A stretch of DNA of 64,000 nt from Gonatopus flavifemur (GCA_018340375.1 JAFFJZ010000007.1:26448001-26512000); one strand, 5' to 3'. Shown: positions 37,501-47,885, counted from the first letter of the stretch. A program made the numbers and translations. Notes: a model not told the origin generated them from the sequence alone.

Positions 37501-40500
37501 AAGAGGAGCATTCTGAAAAGAATCCATTCTTTTTCACACAATTTTGATCAAATTTCAATCGAAATTATATACAAATTTTTTGTTCCTCATTGATTTTCAT
37601 ATAATCTCAATTGAAATTCAATATAAATTGTACAAAAAAGAATCAATCCTTTTCAGATCACCAATCTCTATAAGAGAATTCTCTACGATGTTATCCCCAC
37701 TTGAGAAAATATGGATGATTTTGATCCTTCTGATTTAAGTTTTAGACTAATTTCTTTCTGATCGATAAATATCACGGACAAAGTGAGACTTAACCTTCCG
37801 GCGGGCGCGCTGGTATACAAAGTACACAGAAATCACTTTCTCACTGAAAATTCATCTGAAACAAAATACAATCGGCCTGAGAGTCAGATGTATTTCTCCG
37901 TTGTTATAATATGCTGGAATTCACACTTCCCAAGTCACCATCTTTAGAATGAGATGTTATCTATAAGACAGATGAGATTATCTTGCTCCGCTAGGGCGAT
38001 AGGCTTCGCGAGAGTACGGGAATTACCAACTTTACGCAATTGTTGTACAACCCAGATAGCAATTTAACCTTGCTGCAATGTTGTCAGGCAAGCTTGTGAC
38101 AAGGTTGATATAAGCCTCCTAGTTGACACACGACAAGGGTACAAGCTTACAAAACCCTTGCAGCAGGGCTGTAGCAACCTTACACTGACAAGGTTCTCAA
38201 TAACAAGCCAAAAACCATCGAATGACAAGTGTGACAGGGTTATGACAAGCCTACATGTTATCTGGGAATGTACTATTCTGAACCATGTGTTTTCTTAGCC
38301 CATGCCTGTTCTTTATAATATTTCGGTAAAAGCCAATTCCGAGATCCTAAACTAAATTTGATGCGATTCAATGGGATTGCCGTTTCAATAAAAAAAAACC
38401 TATTGAATCTCACCAGATTTTATTGAAATTTGGACGATGTTTCTATAAATCTCATTCGATTTCATTTGGGGAGATTTCATGGGTTCTTTTAACAAGCGGT
38501 GACACTCATCAATTCTGAAATGTTATCAACAAGAAATGAATAAATGTATGGAAATTTTGATGAATTTTAAATTGAATCCTCAATCGGTGTTTGTTTGGTA
38601 TTTTTAGGTGGCAGTGCGCATCAGACCAGCTGGCCGAAATGAAGGAGACAATAGAGCCTTACATGCTGTGAATGAAAAAGTACGTGATTGCACTTTATTT
38701 ATTTTTTACATCTTACTGACTGAATCTTCAACATTTTCAGATGGTGATGATTGACGATGTGGAGACTGATACTAAACCAAAACGCCACATTCCAAGACAA
38801 TATCTGTACGACATAGTTTTCGGTGAAGATTCAACACAAGTAAGGATACATCATGAATATCCGTTCAAAGAATTCCCACATAACAAAAATTCTCCTCAAA
38901 GATATCTTCTAGTATTTAAAGATGTCTTATGCAGTACAATCAGAAGGATTCCAGAACTCCATTGTTCCTCAAGAATGCAAAAATTCCCAAATTGGTCTGA
39001 TTGTGTTGCATAAGATATCCCATGGAATAGCAAAAACATAAGTGCGATGTGGGGTTTGTGGGATGTACTTTATTGAAACTTCATATAAAATTTAGTGCTA
39101 ATACTTCAGCAAAATCAGTCCTCAAATTATTGCATAAATCATTCCATGTTAGAAAAAGAATCAGAATAACTTAGAACAACTGCTTAGAAGAAATACTTAG
39201 AAGACTTTTTCAGAAGAAATACTTTCCAAGAATAACTTAGAAAAGAATTGTTCACCTAATTTCAATTTTTTAATTACACTACAAGAACCTTGGCAAAAAC
39301 ACCCTCTCAAATCCAATTATAAAACAAAAAAAGCAATAAGGCACAATTGAAAATCAGGTGTGCTTTTGTCTTTGCCGCATCATTCCTTACTATTTCTTAT
39401 GATTTCTCATCATTTTTTTGGGTACATAATAGGATTTAATTGGTATTTTCCACCAGAGAAATGTGGGAAGTTTTCCTTCACACTGTTGGTGGATTTCGTC
39501 CCTTCATCGTGGAGGAATTGTTTTTTCATAAAAATAAGGAATTTTTCCACCACTTTGAGGAATTATTCCTTCCTTTGGTTGTTGAATTCCATATAAATGG
39601 AGGAATAGTTCACTGAATTATGGTGAAGAATTCCCCATCTATGGAGAAACTTTGCGGTCACCGTCTTTTGAAGAAAAATTTCACAATTATTTTTTACAGT
39701 GTACCATATGAAAACTTAACATTTCTTTAAAAATGGCCAATCTTTTTATAACCTCAAGAGAACACACATCTGTCTGGTCAAATGTACGTTTATTGTACGT
39801 AAAGTTACGTACATATTATGTTCAGCCAGACTGCAAATGTTGAGACATTCAAAGCACCTACCTCTATTGGACATTCCTCGAATCTTTCTAATCTCATAGA
39901 GAGGATATTGTTTATAATATACTTCCAGTTTTTTTCCCATATAGTTTCGAAAACCTTATTTATCATTTTGTCTTGTGACTCTTTCCCTTTCAGGAAGCAG
40001 TGTATGAAAATACCGCGAAGAAACTTGTACAAGATGTATTAAACGGTTATAATGCGACAGTTTTCGCTTATGGTGCTACTGGAGCAGGTAAAACTCACAC
40101 AATGGTTGGTACTCCATCAAATCCAGGCATCATGGTACGAGCGTTGAATGATATTTTCTTGACCGCTAAACAATTATCAAGCACCATGGATGTTACGGTA
40201 AGCAAACACGTTTTCATTTCATTCCGATTCAATGTTTTCTCAAGAACAGTGAAAGACACAAATTTCAATATATCGAAGTTTGTGAATTCTTGAAAAGTTT
40301 AAGATATTGTCTCTTCATGGATATCGGCTTTTACACAATTTTCAAAGCATGAATTCAAATTACTAATATTACAACATTCGAAGAAATTTCATCTTTCAAT
40401 GTTCCTGGCCTACGAGAAAAAATGAGACTTCATGCAATTGAATTTCTTTTCTTCAAAATGAAGGTGTAACACGGAAAAAATGTTATCAAAATTGCAAAAA

Positions 40501-43500
40501 GTACGTTTTTATTATGGGCCTGTCTGCATGGATTGTGAAATTTTATTTATGTACAGGTAACAATGTCTTACATGGAAATATACAATGAAAATATCCGTGA
40601 TCTCTTAAATCCAAGTACAGGCCATTTGGAATTGAGAGAAGATTCTCGTGGTCGTAACGTTCGTGTTTCAGGATTAACAGAAGTATCGACCAATTCTACT
40701 GAAGAGGTGAGTGATTGAATCGAAGCTTCGCATTAATAAATAAGTACGGAAGCTAGGGACTTGCGAATTGCAAGGTTCTATGTATCATAAGACACGTATC
40801 ATATACTTGTTTTGTTTTCACATAATTTGAATATAATGAATTTCCTCTCAATTCATTATTCATCGCACACTTTTTAATGGGCCTGTAACATGAATTATAA
40901 CGCGGGTTGCTATTTTGACAACGTATGTGAATACGATTCCATAATTCAGGTTATGAGGCTACTACATCGTGGCAATAAAGCCAGAACTATGGAGCCTACA
41001 TCCTCAAATGCTACATCTTCCAGGAGCCATGCTCTTCTTAGTGTTGTAGTTAAACAAACCCCACGTGCAACGCAAGATGGCGAGCAACGTCTTCGACCTA
41101 GAGTTAAGCAGGGGAAACTATTCATGATTGATCTCGCTGGTTCTGAGAGAGCAAAACAGACTAAGGTGAGGATCCTTGAATATGAAACAAGAAAAGGACC
41201 ATTGGAGACCTTTCAATGAATAAATCAATGACCCAATAATTTTGTGAAATAAAGATTATAACTGATGTTGGTTGTTCGGCTATCACTATAATTATCATTC
41301 ATCATATTTTATAGAACAAAGGAAAACGATTGCAAGAAGGTGCACACATCAATAGATCTCTATTAGCCCTTGGAAACTGCATCAACGCCTTATCCATCGG
41401 AGCGCCTTTCGTTAATTTTCGAGATTCAAAATTGACAAGGCTACTCAAAGAAACCCTCAATGGAAATTGCCGGACCGTCATGATAGCTCACGTCTCTCCA
41501 CTGAGGGTACATCTCGACGAAAGTAAAAATACGCTGAGCTACGCCGATCGTGCCAATAAAATTTCTAATAAAGTCGAAAGGAACGTTTTGGATGCTAGTT
41601 ATTTGCATATGACGAGATATCGCGATATTATCAGTGATTTGAAGAATGAAATTTCTCGATTAAGAAATAAAATGAAAGATGATCTCCCGGTGAGGCCTGA
41701 CGAGGAACGTCCTAGTACTCAGCAAAAAAGTGCTTTTAAAGCTCTTCGAGAGAGTATAGTTTCGACGTTCAAAGAGCAAATGAGATTGAGGTACAATTCT
41801 TGGATTCTCTTTCAACTCAAAAGCGCACTTAAGGAGGAGGGTATACCTTTGTAAGGGCAAAATCAAGAATCATTTTTGATCATTTATTTAAGAAAGACGA
41901 AGTAATATTTTTAAATTCACTTTTTGACACCTGTTTACGTAACTCTTGAAGTCCAAAACAAAATGGCGGCATTGGAACCGGAGAAAATGAACCGCCGCTT
42001 CCTAATGCCTTCAGTTCCGAACTGAACGACTTGGAATTTTAGCTGTAGAGCTTCCTCATTACATTTCTTAGAAAAGTACGTGGAATTTTTCGAAAATATT
42101 CATTTTTCAAAAAATGGCGTCAATATCAAGAAAAAGTGTATTTTTTGATTTGAAAAATCGGTTGCTTTTCGATCATAAAATTGTTGAATTTTAACTTCAC
42201 GAAAAAATCATATGTACTGTTCTAGGGAATGTAATGGGGAAGCTACAGCTAAAATTCTAAGTCGGTCGGTGCAAAACTGAAGGTGCTAGGAATACGCCCG
42301 TATCAAAAGCACCGATTCTCCTTCTCCAGCCCCTACGCCACCATTTTGTTTTCAAATAATTGACTGGGAATGTTTTTTGTGTACTCCAAGAGTTACATAA
42401 ACAGGCGTATAAAACCGAACTTAGAAATATCGCTTCGTCTTTGTTAAATGAATCGTTAAAAATGACTTTTGATTTCGCCCTTACCAAGGTATATTCCTCT
42501 TTAATACTCCGTTGCTTATTCGTAGGATTAGTGCCAACTGCAGAGCTGTGCGACCGGCTCAGCCACGCTAGGTCGGTGTCGAAAAATTGGGAATGCCTGA
42601 AATTGGGTGTTTCTTTCGCTTTAATCCTTGAACATCCCTTGTACAAATGCTTTATTGACGAGTTTTATAACGCTCAACTAGCCAAGAATTAGACGCTTGC
42701 AAGTGCCTTCTGAGGTCCTGGTGAGATATTTGCCAGTGTATAGTTTGTGGCTAGTTGAGCCTTACAAAAGTTATCAAGGACTAGAGCATTTCTACGTAGG
42801 ATGGGGCACCTATGAAAATCTCACGCTAGCCTGTAGTACCTCTTGCATGGTAAAAATAATTAGGTATCATTTGGGTAGCTAAGAATTAGCTACGGGAGCT
42901 ATTTTTTAGCTCCCATAGCTATTCCCTGAACGGTGACAGTAAGAAATGTAGGTGGCACAGCTAAAACTTCATAGCTCAATTATTTGGCTATCCAAATATC
43001 AACTACAAAAATTGCGCATTTATAGTCACGGTTTTCCACTAGGTAGCTAATAAATAGCTACAGTTGAAATTATTTGAACTATAGCAATGAAAAAAGGGTG
43101 CTAAAAAAAGTGAGCAGCTGCCACAGCTAATTCATTCCTTTGCGTGTGAGCCAGCACCTCCCATACAGATATCCAATAGATATCCGAATGTCCGCCCAAT
43201 ATCCATTTGACATCCATTAGATCTTCATAGGATATGCCAAATATCCTGGATATCCAAAGGACATCTAATGGATATCTGTGTGCTGTATGGGCATGTAAGA
43301 CCATTATGAGATTGCAGAAGTTTATGCAGTTTGTGAAGCTTATTTTCTTCACTTTTCTTTTGCACTGTTTTTTGGGATGCCAATTTTTATCTCCATCCTT
43401 CGAATCCACTAATTCGTTTTACAGGAGAAAATTGATGGAATTAGATAGTCATCTCCTTAGTCTGAATATTGCCGCTGAACAACAGCATTCCGTTATATCG

Positions 43501-46165
43501 CACTGGGAATCGAGAAACAATCGAGTTTACGGTGCGAGTAGGGATTCAAACTCGCGGAGAGCTGAAATGGATTATCGAATAGAGGAGGTAGATGACGTAG
43601 GTGAGTATAAATTCAAATATTGACATACCTCAGTCTCTTGATGAGAAAACTATACCGAAAATTTCAGACCTTTTAGAGGAACAATTAGATGACGAGGATG
43701 CAGTTCAACAAGCGTGGGCAGAGCTCATGGAAATTGGAAAAGAACAGGAAAGGTATGCAGAGATGCGTGCAGTTGCTGAGAAAGAACTAGAAGCCTGCAG
43801 AAAACGTAGTGTGATTCTTGAAGATGTAAGCAAATTATCAATGATTATATCATGAGTTTCTTCTTATTTTGTGAAGAAAAAACACCGATCTCGAAAATGA
43901 GAGGAAATAATTCTTCGTTTCGACTGTAGGAACTACCATCTAGAATAAATTCTGACGAAGAACGAGAACTGTTAGCTTTGATGCTGCGAGTGCATGAGTT
44001 AGAAGCAGATAAAATGATGCTTCAAAGTGAGAGATTGGTTAAACAGCATGAACTTCGTCGTAGAGAACTTCTTCTTTTACGTTATGATAGGCAAAGACAA
44101 ATATCAGATGAAATTATTACGAGACAAAGGCGCATCCTTGAAGGTAAAATCTAGAAAAGCTCGTTTTTTTCAAAGTTTCATTGTTCCTCATAGAAAAAGA
44201 AAAGCAACAAGTGGAGGAAGAGTTATTGATTCCATCTAGTTTCCCTGGTGAAAAATGACCATTGAATCCCATTAATTGTTACAAACTTCGCAACGGTGAA
44301 TGACCATTGAAATACATTGAAATAACTGAAAAGAAGGCTTTAATAGGTTTGAATGAGTTCAAATGGTACTTCACCGTGGTAATGTTTAATCAACGTGATC
44401 AAGTAATCGGATTCAATGGACTTTTTTAACCATCCAGATAGCAATTTAACCTTGCCGCAATGTTGTCATGTAAGCTTGTGACAAGGTTAACATAAGCTTC
44501 CTAGTTGACACACCACAAGGGTACAAGCTTACAAAACCCTTGCAGCAGAGTTGTAGCAATCTTACACTGACAAGGTTGTTAATAAGAAGTCAGAAACAAT
44601 CAAATAACAAGTTATTTGGGCAGATATTCATTTAGTTTTGACAATATTTTCTTCGTATTTTCAATTTTTAACAATACATTCTCATTTCCTCTAACATGTA
44701 TGTACAACGGGGCCTACACTGGTCCAGTATGGGCCTTATTCTGCCAATATGGGCCCAAGACTGGGCCAAAGTGGGGCCAAAATTCATACACGCTGGGATT
44801 CATAAAGATATATATAAAAATGTACTTTTTGTCATTTTTATTCAGATGGCCGCCTGTATTTACCTGTTGATTTGCAAAATTTATATGCCATGTACCAACA
44901 GGAGATTCAAGCAGCGACGTATATTGACAGCAGTTTAGCCGATACCATAGCTTTCGGAAATAAACTGCCTCTTATCTCAAGTGGATCGAACCATGACACT
45001 TTAAGTAATGAAGTTAGAATAGCCAGCAGGTAAGTAGAGCATTTGTAATTTTAAAATCATGTTTGTTCGTAGTACAAAATTATTGAACGACCAGGGTCGA
45101 TTATTCATTATATTGAACGCGCATTCTCATACCTCTTATACTTGCATGTATAAAGATTCAAATGTACAAGTATTGTACAGAATTCTAAGAACGGCGTAAT
45201 ACGTAATACGACTTACGATAAAAAAAATTGAGAAAACCGGTGAGAGAAAAAACATTTCCATTGACCCTCTTCCAAGTATCGATTAACTGTATATGTTCGC
45301 ATCCACTACGTCCATTACGTCCACTGCGGATTCTTATCATTGTTTAAGATCGTGAAATCGATTTTTCCCCTGTTCCGCGATATTATCACAATTATATACG
45401 TGCTTTCCCACACGATATATTCTTCCATCTCATGGAAAACAAAACATGTTGCAGTTCGACCGATTCTGACTGGGATCAATCCCCTTTACCACCAATCCAA
45501 GAACCACCTGAGGTTGAAAAAGTTATGGGCCCGATCGTGACGCCTCTGATTGCACCGGCTGTCCTTTTCCCACCAATATCTGCCAGTACTTCGAGGAAAA
45601 AACAGTGAGATATTCATTTTGTTGATAGAATTCTGCGCATGGGGAAGCACTTACGACTCACTCGGCAAACATATCGAATTCATTTCAACTCAGACGGAGA
45701 TTGAATGTATTTGATATTTCATCAATGCACCGGGCACTTTAGAAAAATATAGGTAGGATATATTGTAGGTTTACATTTTCTGCAGAAAAATTTATCAGAA
45801 ATTATACTTGCACGGTATTCTTTCACACATTCTTTTCAATGGATCAGTAGATAAAATTTGTTGGACATCACATTTTGAAATATGTATATTTTGTTCCCTA
45901 GTATTCCTTTGAAACGATCCGAAAAGTCTTCTTTCAAATATTGCAAATGTGTATTGTACAGGGAGCATGTTGCGTATCTATTACGTCCTAATAATTGAAT
46001 TCTTTATTTTTCTCAATCTTGTAACTTGTTCCAATATTTGACAGGGATAAAAAACTCCGAAGGATAGCGAGTGACAATAGTATGGATTCGAAGCGATTTG
46101 TTCAAGGCAACGATGTTCAGTATAACAGTCTCAAACGAACTGAAACAAAAGGGGCAGTAAGCTGA
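22557..46165 (+). CDS. KIF19: KIF19-like kinesin-8 motor protein
   Basis: This is a microtubule plus-end-directed motor; vertebrate KIF19 regulates ciliary length by depolymerising microtubules. Fourteen exons join in phase: 22557-22655, 38608-38679, 38741-38839, 39994-40197, 40557-40706, 40950-41165, 41315-41790, 43425-43600, 43668-43825, 43930-44143, 44194-44247, 44846-45029, 45455-45604 and 46045-46165, giving 790 residues. The start ATG follows an in-frame stop at 22542, and a Ser-rich leader reads straight into [14 protein letters not shown]. Motifs are P-loop GATGAGKT (117-124), switch I NATSSRSH (228-235), switch II DLAGSER (269-275) and [16 protein letters not shown]. Coiled-coil segments and a Pro-rich tail follow. 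The tail is shorter than in vertebrates (about 1000 residues in all). Intron 1 is about 16 kb. An alternative donor GCA|GTAAGC at 46157 could splice to 46240 and change the last residues. Confidence 0.92.
23402..25373. mobile_element. hAT-like non-autonomous element with internal CCAGTACTGG repeats
   Basis: The ends TGGGTGTGTGCGA and TCGCACACCCCTA are imperfect reverse complements, each followed inward by runs of CTCGAGT/ACTCGA words. Flanking octamers GTGAACGT (23394-23401) and GTGTACGT (25374-25381) match at 7 of 8, as expected of a hAT target duplication. The interior contains about five related blocks with GCGCCAGTATTGAGCCAGAG-like cores (near 23796, 23949, 24280, 24435, 24592) and two copies of a longer block (TTCGGCAAAAACAACTG near 23630 and 24120). 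Open frames of up to 146 codons inside it have no domain. It lies in kinesin intron 1. Confidence 0.8.
26868..27120. repeat. ATATATG/CATATAT palindromic repeat element
   Basis: A run of short palindromes (CCATATATGG, CATATATGAATCAT, ACTATATATAG) is bounded by AGTGAAAATTAATTATATATG on the left and CATATATGAATCATTTTTACT on the right, which are loosely inverted. It is probably a small AT-rich foldback. Confidence 0.5.
28848..29098 (+). CDS. Possible terminal exon, unnamed
   Basis: A strong acceptor (CATTTTCACCATCAG) is followed by an 83-codon open frame to TAA at 29096. AATAAA (29094-29099) overlaps that stop. The frame begins [14 protein letters not shown] and ends [13 protein letters not shown] weak likeness to HORMA-domain sequence (RKIY ... 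MKCF) was considered but is not firm. It lies inside kinesin intron 1 in the same orientation. A hairpin of about 25 bp per arm (28884-28946) is part of the frame. No upstream exon was found. Confidence 0.35.
29212..29553 (-). CDS. Possible terminal exon, unnamed, convergent
   Basis: On the minus strand a TTTAG acceptor at about 29554 opens a frame of about 113 codons ([20 protein letters not shown] ... [10 protein letters not shown]) ending in TGA at 29212. AATAAA follows that stop directly (29211-29206). Composition is mixed and protein-like, but I do not recognise a family. It ends 113 bases from the plus-strand frame ending at 29098, so the two would be convergent neighbours nested in the kinesin intron. 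Confidence 0.35.
   Translation of the reverse strand, partial: EYDFLGVCELASITLNGSVHKKDNIINLSINIRDNPTPGIINHILCNDENKIFFAYADCGNLGFNIHLKAHEISIPRWIKEKLFIFNYEKHVRPMKIHKTADGRNVVPRRDFI
29611..29877. mobile_element. CACGGAG-tipped foldback, 267 bp
   Basis: The left tip is CACGGAGAAA and the right tip CTCAGTG. The arms match through AGTACCATAATTTAT / ATAAATTATGGTA and GTCTGACCCGAGT / ACTCGGGTCAGAC. A related, more diverged sequence occurs at 58084-58275 (TCAGCGCTGATCC, TACCATTA). Confidence 0.7.
29898..30133 (-). CDS. Possible exon on the minus strand, unnamed
   Basis: After the acceptor TATACACTTCAG an open frame of about 77 codons ([16 protein letters not shown] ... [12 protein letters not shown]) runs to TGA at 29898. 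It could precede the frame at 29212-29553, but I found no good donor that joins the two in phase, so either the exon is misread or the gene is broken. Family unknown. Confidence 0.25.
30717..31157. mobile_element. CAAGTAGCACA-tipped element, interrupted
   Basis: The ends CAAGTAGCACAGCAGG and TTCTTGTGCTACTTG are inverted, and inner words GAGACTGTTTTGGATAA / TTATCCAAAACAGTCTC match exactly. The element is split by the 216 bp element at 30839-31054. A relative at 63802-64000 is uninterrupted and shares GAGACTGTTTTGGATAA and the flanking AGATTCTATGAATG-type words. Confidence 0.75.
30839..31054. mobile_element. CCCAGATA-tipped MITE, copy 1 (216 bp)
   Basis: The tips are CCCAGATAGC and GTTATCTGGG. 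The interior carries repeated TGACAAG/CTTGTCA words. Full-length copies with the same length occur here and at 38051-38266, and a shortened copy at 44434-44620. This copy lies inside the element at 30717-31157. Confidence 0.85.
31415..31632. mobile_element. TAGGGGAGA-tipped MITE, 218 bp
   Basis: The left arm TAGGGGAGAGTGGGATCAAA pairs with the right arm ending TTTAACCCCGCTCCCCCCTA. The arms extend about 100 bp (GAAGTTGTTCCGATAATTCAA / TTGAATTATCGGAACAACTTC). TA at both outer edges fits a TA duplication. Confidence 0.8.
32115..32650. mobile_element. CACTGAGAAAA-tipped foldback with a nested foldback
   Basis: The outer ends CACTGAGAAAAAATATTTTG and TTTTCTCAGTG are inverted, with inner words CCAAAATTTTTG / AAAAATTTTGG. 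The segment 32165-32457 inside it is a second foldback with tips CACGGAAAAACCGGGTC / GACCCGGTGTTTCCATG. That one contains a third level, CACGGAAAAATATTCGTAG (32222) against CTACGAATATTG. Confidence 0.75.
33110..34176 (+). CDS. Cluster of possible exons, unnamed
   Basis: Three plus-strand frames sit close together: 33110-33329 (between TTCTCACAG and GAAG|GTTTGT; reads [18 protein letters not shown]), about 33518-33657 ([20 protein letters not shown]) and about 33988-34176 ([20 protein letters not shown]). Their composition is protein-like, but splice sites between them are weak and the third begins at the edge of the element ending at 33987. No family is recognised. They may be pieces of a gene nested in kinesin intron 1, or decayed. 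Confidence 0.2.
33731..33987. mobile_element. TACACTGTA-tipped MITE, copy 1
   Basis: The ends TACACTGTACAAAATGATTG and TTACAGTGTA are partly inverted. The interior has words such as AAAGTGGTGGAAAAATCCC and GGTGGACTTTTCCTTC. A copy in the opposite orientation lies at about 39440-39713 (AAGGAATTTTTCCACCACTTT, ACAGTGTA). Confidence 0.65.
34200..34690. repeat. Two adjacent small hairpin elements
   Basis: 34202-34450 begins ACACTGAGAGAACG and ends TTTTTAGTGTACA, with inner inverted words GGTTGGCTGAAATGAAAT / ATTTTATTTCAGCCAACC. 34589-34683 begins CCCACACAG and ends TACTGTGG, a member of the CACAGCAC-type hairpins. Neither codes. Confidence 0.55.
34940..36274. repeat. Region of AGCTG/GCAGC palindromic repeats
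   Basis: Several blocks rich in TGTAGCAGCTA, GCTGTAGC and TTAGCTGTGGCAGCAAA follow one another. The last block (about 36030-36274) ends with TTTTCTCCGTG, the same tip found on other foldbacks. It closely resembles 2685-3035 (AGCAAAAGGTACCCAACAG against AGCAAAAGGAACCCAGCAA). Confidence 0.55.
36301..36549 (+). CDS. Possible terminal exon, unnamed
   Basis: The acceptor CTACTTTTGCAG is followed by an 82-codon frame ([18 protein letters not shown] ... [13 protein letters not shown]) ending in TAA at 36547. AATAAA (36545-36550) overlaps that stop. The family is not recognised. It lies in kinesin intron 1, directly after an AGCTG-type repeat block. Confidence 0.3.
   Translation, partial: GIENRPRTQLLQPFLFSISVSENTHHLYFQFIQFEVSIQLRCDVQEHVNCSLFVSTVRFPINREKRDRISSIVLDRIRHNVE
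36992..37340. repeat. AGCTG-type palindromic element with CACGGAG tip
   Basis: It starts CACGGAGAGAACAAC and continues with GCAGCAAAATG, ACAGCTAAAAAATCGCTG, TGGCAGCAAAAAATG and TTGCTGTAATATAGC words. It is a relative of 2685-3035. The right end is unclear. Confidence 0.5.
37507..37680. repeat. Dispersed hairpin repeat, copy 2
   Basis: Second copy of the repeat at 9985-10150, same orientation: AAAAGAATCCATTC at the left, AAGAATCAATCCTTTTCAGAT at the right, CATATAATCTCAATTG in the middle. Confidence 0.6.
38051..38266. mobile_element. CCCAGATA-tipped MITE, copy 2 (216 bp)
   Basis: It has the same length and tips as 30839-31054 (CCCAGATAGC / GTTATCTGGG) and is nearly identical inside (GTTGACACACGACAAGGGTA). 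It lies about 340 bp upstream of kinesin exon 2. Confidence 0.85.
39440..39713. mobile_element. TACACTGTA-tipped MITE, copy 2, inverted
   Basis: Reverse-orientation relative of 33731-33987: GGTGGATTTCGTCCC, AATTTTTCCACCACTTTGAGG and GAATTCCCCATC match in reverse complement. It ends TTACAGTGTA at 39713 and lies in the intron before kinesin exon 4. Confidence 0.6.
41955..42352. mobile_element. Foldback in kinesin intron 7, about 400 bp
   Basis: Left words AAAACAAAATGGCGGCATTG and GACTTGGAATTTTAGCTGTAG recur inverted at the right (CTACAGCTAAAATTCTAAGTC, CGCCACCATTTTGTTTTC). The open frames crossing it have no domain. Confidence 0.65.
43148..43292. repeat. GATATCC-rich hairpin
   Basis: A hairpin runs from CCCATACAGATATCCAATAG to ATGGATATCTGTGTGCTGTA. 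The arms contain repeated ATATCC/GGATAT words. It ends about 130 bp before kinesin exon 8. Confidence 0.6.
44434..44620. mobile_element. CCCAGATA-tipped MITE, copy 3, shortened
   Basis: The tips are CCAGATAGC and GTTATTTGGG. The interior matches the copies at 30839 and 38051, but about 30 bp near the right end is missing. It lies in kinesin intron 11 (44248-44845). Confidence 0.8.
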
Positions 46166-46388
46166 AGTAAGATTTTTGCTGATACTATGTTGGAAAATAT
46201 TCTAATCAAATCGAATAAATTTCTACTTATTATTTCCAGTTGTTTGGGAACATTGAAAGGGAGTTTATATCATTTCTGTCTTTCCAATGTAACATTATGA
46301 AATGAAAAGGAGGACGTGTCTGACTTCCAGAGAAGAATTATTCTTCATGTAAACTTTTCAGCTGCGAATGCACAATACGATTAGTGTT

Positions 46389-46394
46389 AATAAA
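46389..46394 (+). promoter_or_regulatory. Candidate polyadenylation signal of the kinesin gene
   Basis: AATAAA about 220 bases after the kinesin stop. Another AATAAA (46214-46219) lies 49 bases after the stop. Use of the first would exclude the alternative last exon at 46240; use of the second would allow it. Confidence 0.4.
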
Positions 46395-46860
46395 AGTTGA
46401 TATCACATCGTTGTTTGATCATTTCAATGATAATATTGCAGCATGGAATTGTTTCCTCATCAGCAGATTCATTGAAATGAATATTTTGCTAAGAATTAAT
46501 CATTGACAACGGTAGTGGTTGTCAATTTTGAATATTTTTAGAATTATTTTAATTTTATCATCACATTTCTTATAGAGACTCATGAATTTGCGAAAGATGG
46601 ACCCAGCCAAAAGGCGAATATCAATATGATATCAAATCAATGTCGAATCAATCGATTTTCATTGAATTTCGATCTAATTTTTATACGCTAGGCGTCAATT
46701 CGATATGAAATCGATATTGACAGATTCGTATTTCCAGCTGAAAACAGATGCAATATGAGATATTAATGTAAAGAATAGTTATAATAATTATAATAATGGT
46801 AATCTCAGACGTATTGGGAGTGTATTCATGAAAGTCTTTTATTATGAGATCTGATCTAAG

Positions 46861-47175
46861 TTGGGTGGCTCAATTCTGTCATCATTATCAAGCATTTGGA
46901 TAGTTACTTCAGAGGTAGTGTTTTCATTCGAGAAACCATGTAAAGAGCAGTACCATGAAATTTATTCTTTGAAAACAATCTTTGAAAAATGTTTTGTTTG
47001 TCGTATACCCGCGTATCTAATAGTAGGTGATAGGTGTGCGTGGTTATGTGAAATTTTTAAATCATTGGTCCCACAATGCATTGTTAGAAATTCCTACATT
47101 CAATCACATGTGATGGAAGCAATTTGCACTGAACTGATTGAAAAAGTTCTGGAAATTTCAATTACATCACAATGA
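46861..47175 (+). other. Open frame of 104 codons, status unknown
   Basis: The frame begins with a non-ATG codon and ends in TGA at 47173. It contains several Cys and a helix-like C-terminus (HVMEAICTELIEKVLEISI). No family is recognised, no good acceptor precedes it, and it cannot be joined to the kinesin. It may be a chance frame. Confidence 0.15.
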
Positions 47176-47518
47176 GAATTCAGTTGATAAACTGTACTAT
47201 TGTGGGTAATATATTATAGCAAAAATCTAAAAATTCACTCAGAAATTCAATCACCAAAAACTGAATATTTAATTTACAAGTGTACTTGAAGAATGAATGA
47301 AAATTCAAGAAATTTTTAACAGTGTGGGGCAAAATTCAAAAAAGCCGGCTGAAAGTACGAAGAACCTTTGAATTCGCTTGGAACCCATTACCCACGGATT
47401 TTTCGGAGTCTGATTACAAATCAGAATTCAGAATTCACGATTTCAAAATGACGGCGGAACATAATTCGACAATTTATCCGACCCTATTGGGAGAGATTCC
47501 GGGGAGAATCCAAGTAAT

Positions 47519-47885
47519 CCCGAGAAAAAATGATTAGATCTGACCAGATCTAAATTTTGGTCAGATCTAAACAGATCTATTAAGATCTGAAAAACTGCGA
47601 TTTTGGCTTGTGTTTGTCACAATATATGTGCAAAATCAAATTCATATACAGACAGATATCACAAAATTTCTGACAATTGAACCACCAATTGCTCATTAGG
47701 ATTTAATCTAATATTCAATTCAGATCTAACGAGATCTACTCAGATCTAACCAGATGTGCCAAGATCTGATCAGATCTACTGAGATCTGAACAGATCTAAT
47801 CTGATCTTTTGAACCAGATCTGACCAAAAATCAGATCTACTCAGATCTATTTAGATCTGAATAGATCTAATGATTTTTTCCTGGG
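47519..47885. mobile_element. AGATCT-repeat foldback element, copy 2
   Basis: Close relative of 16729-17078. The tips are CCCGAGAAAAAATGATTAG and AATGATTTTTTCCTGGG. It has an extra AGATCT unit near the left end (AAATTTTGGTCAGATCT) that makes the left end mirror the right more fully. The centre is almost identical to copy 1. Confidence 0.85.

Noticed and set aside
42257..42692. Overlapping frames of 110 and 129 codons on opposite strands
   Set aside because: They sit in a kinesin intron on the edge of a foldback. Neither has a domain, and neither joins the kinesin in phase with good splice sites.
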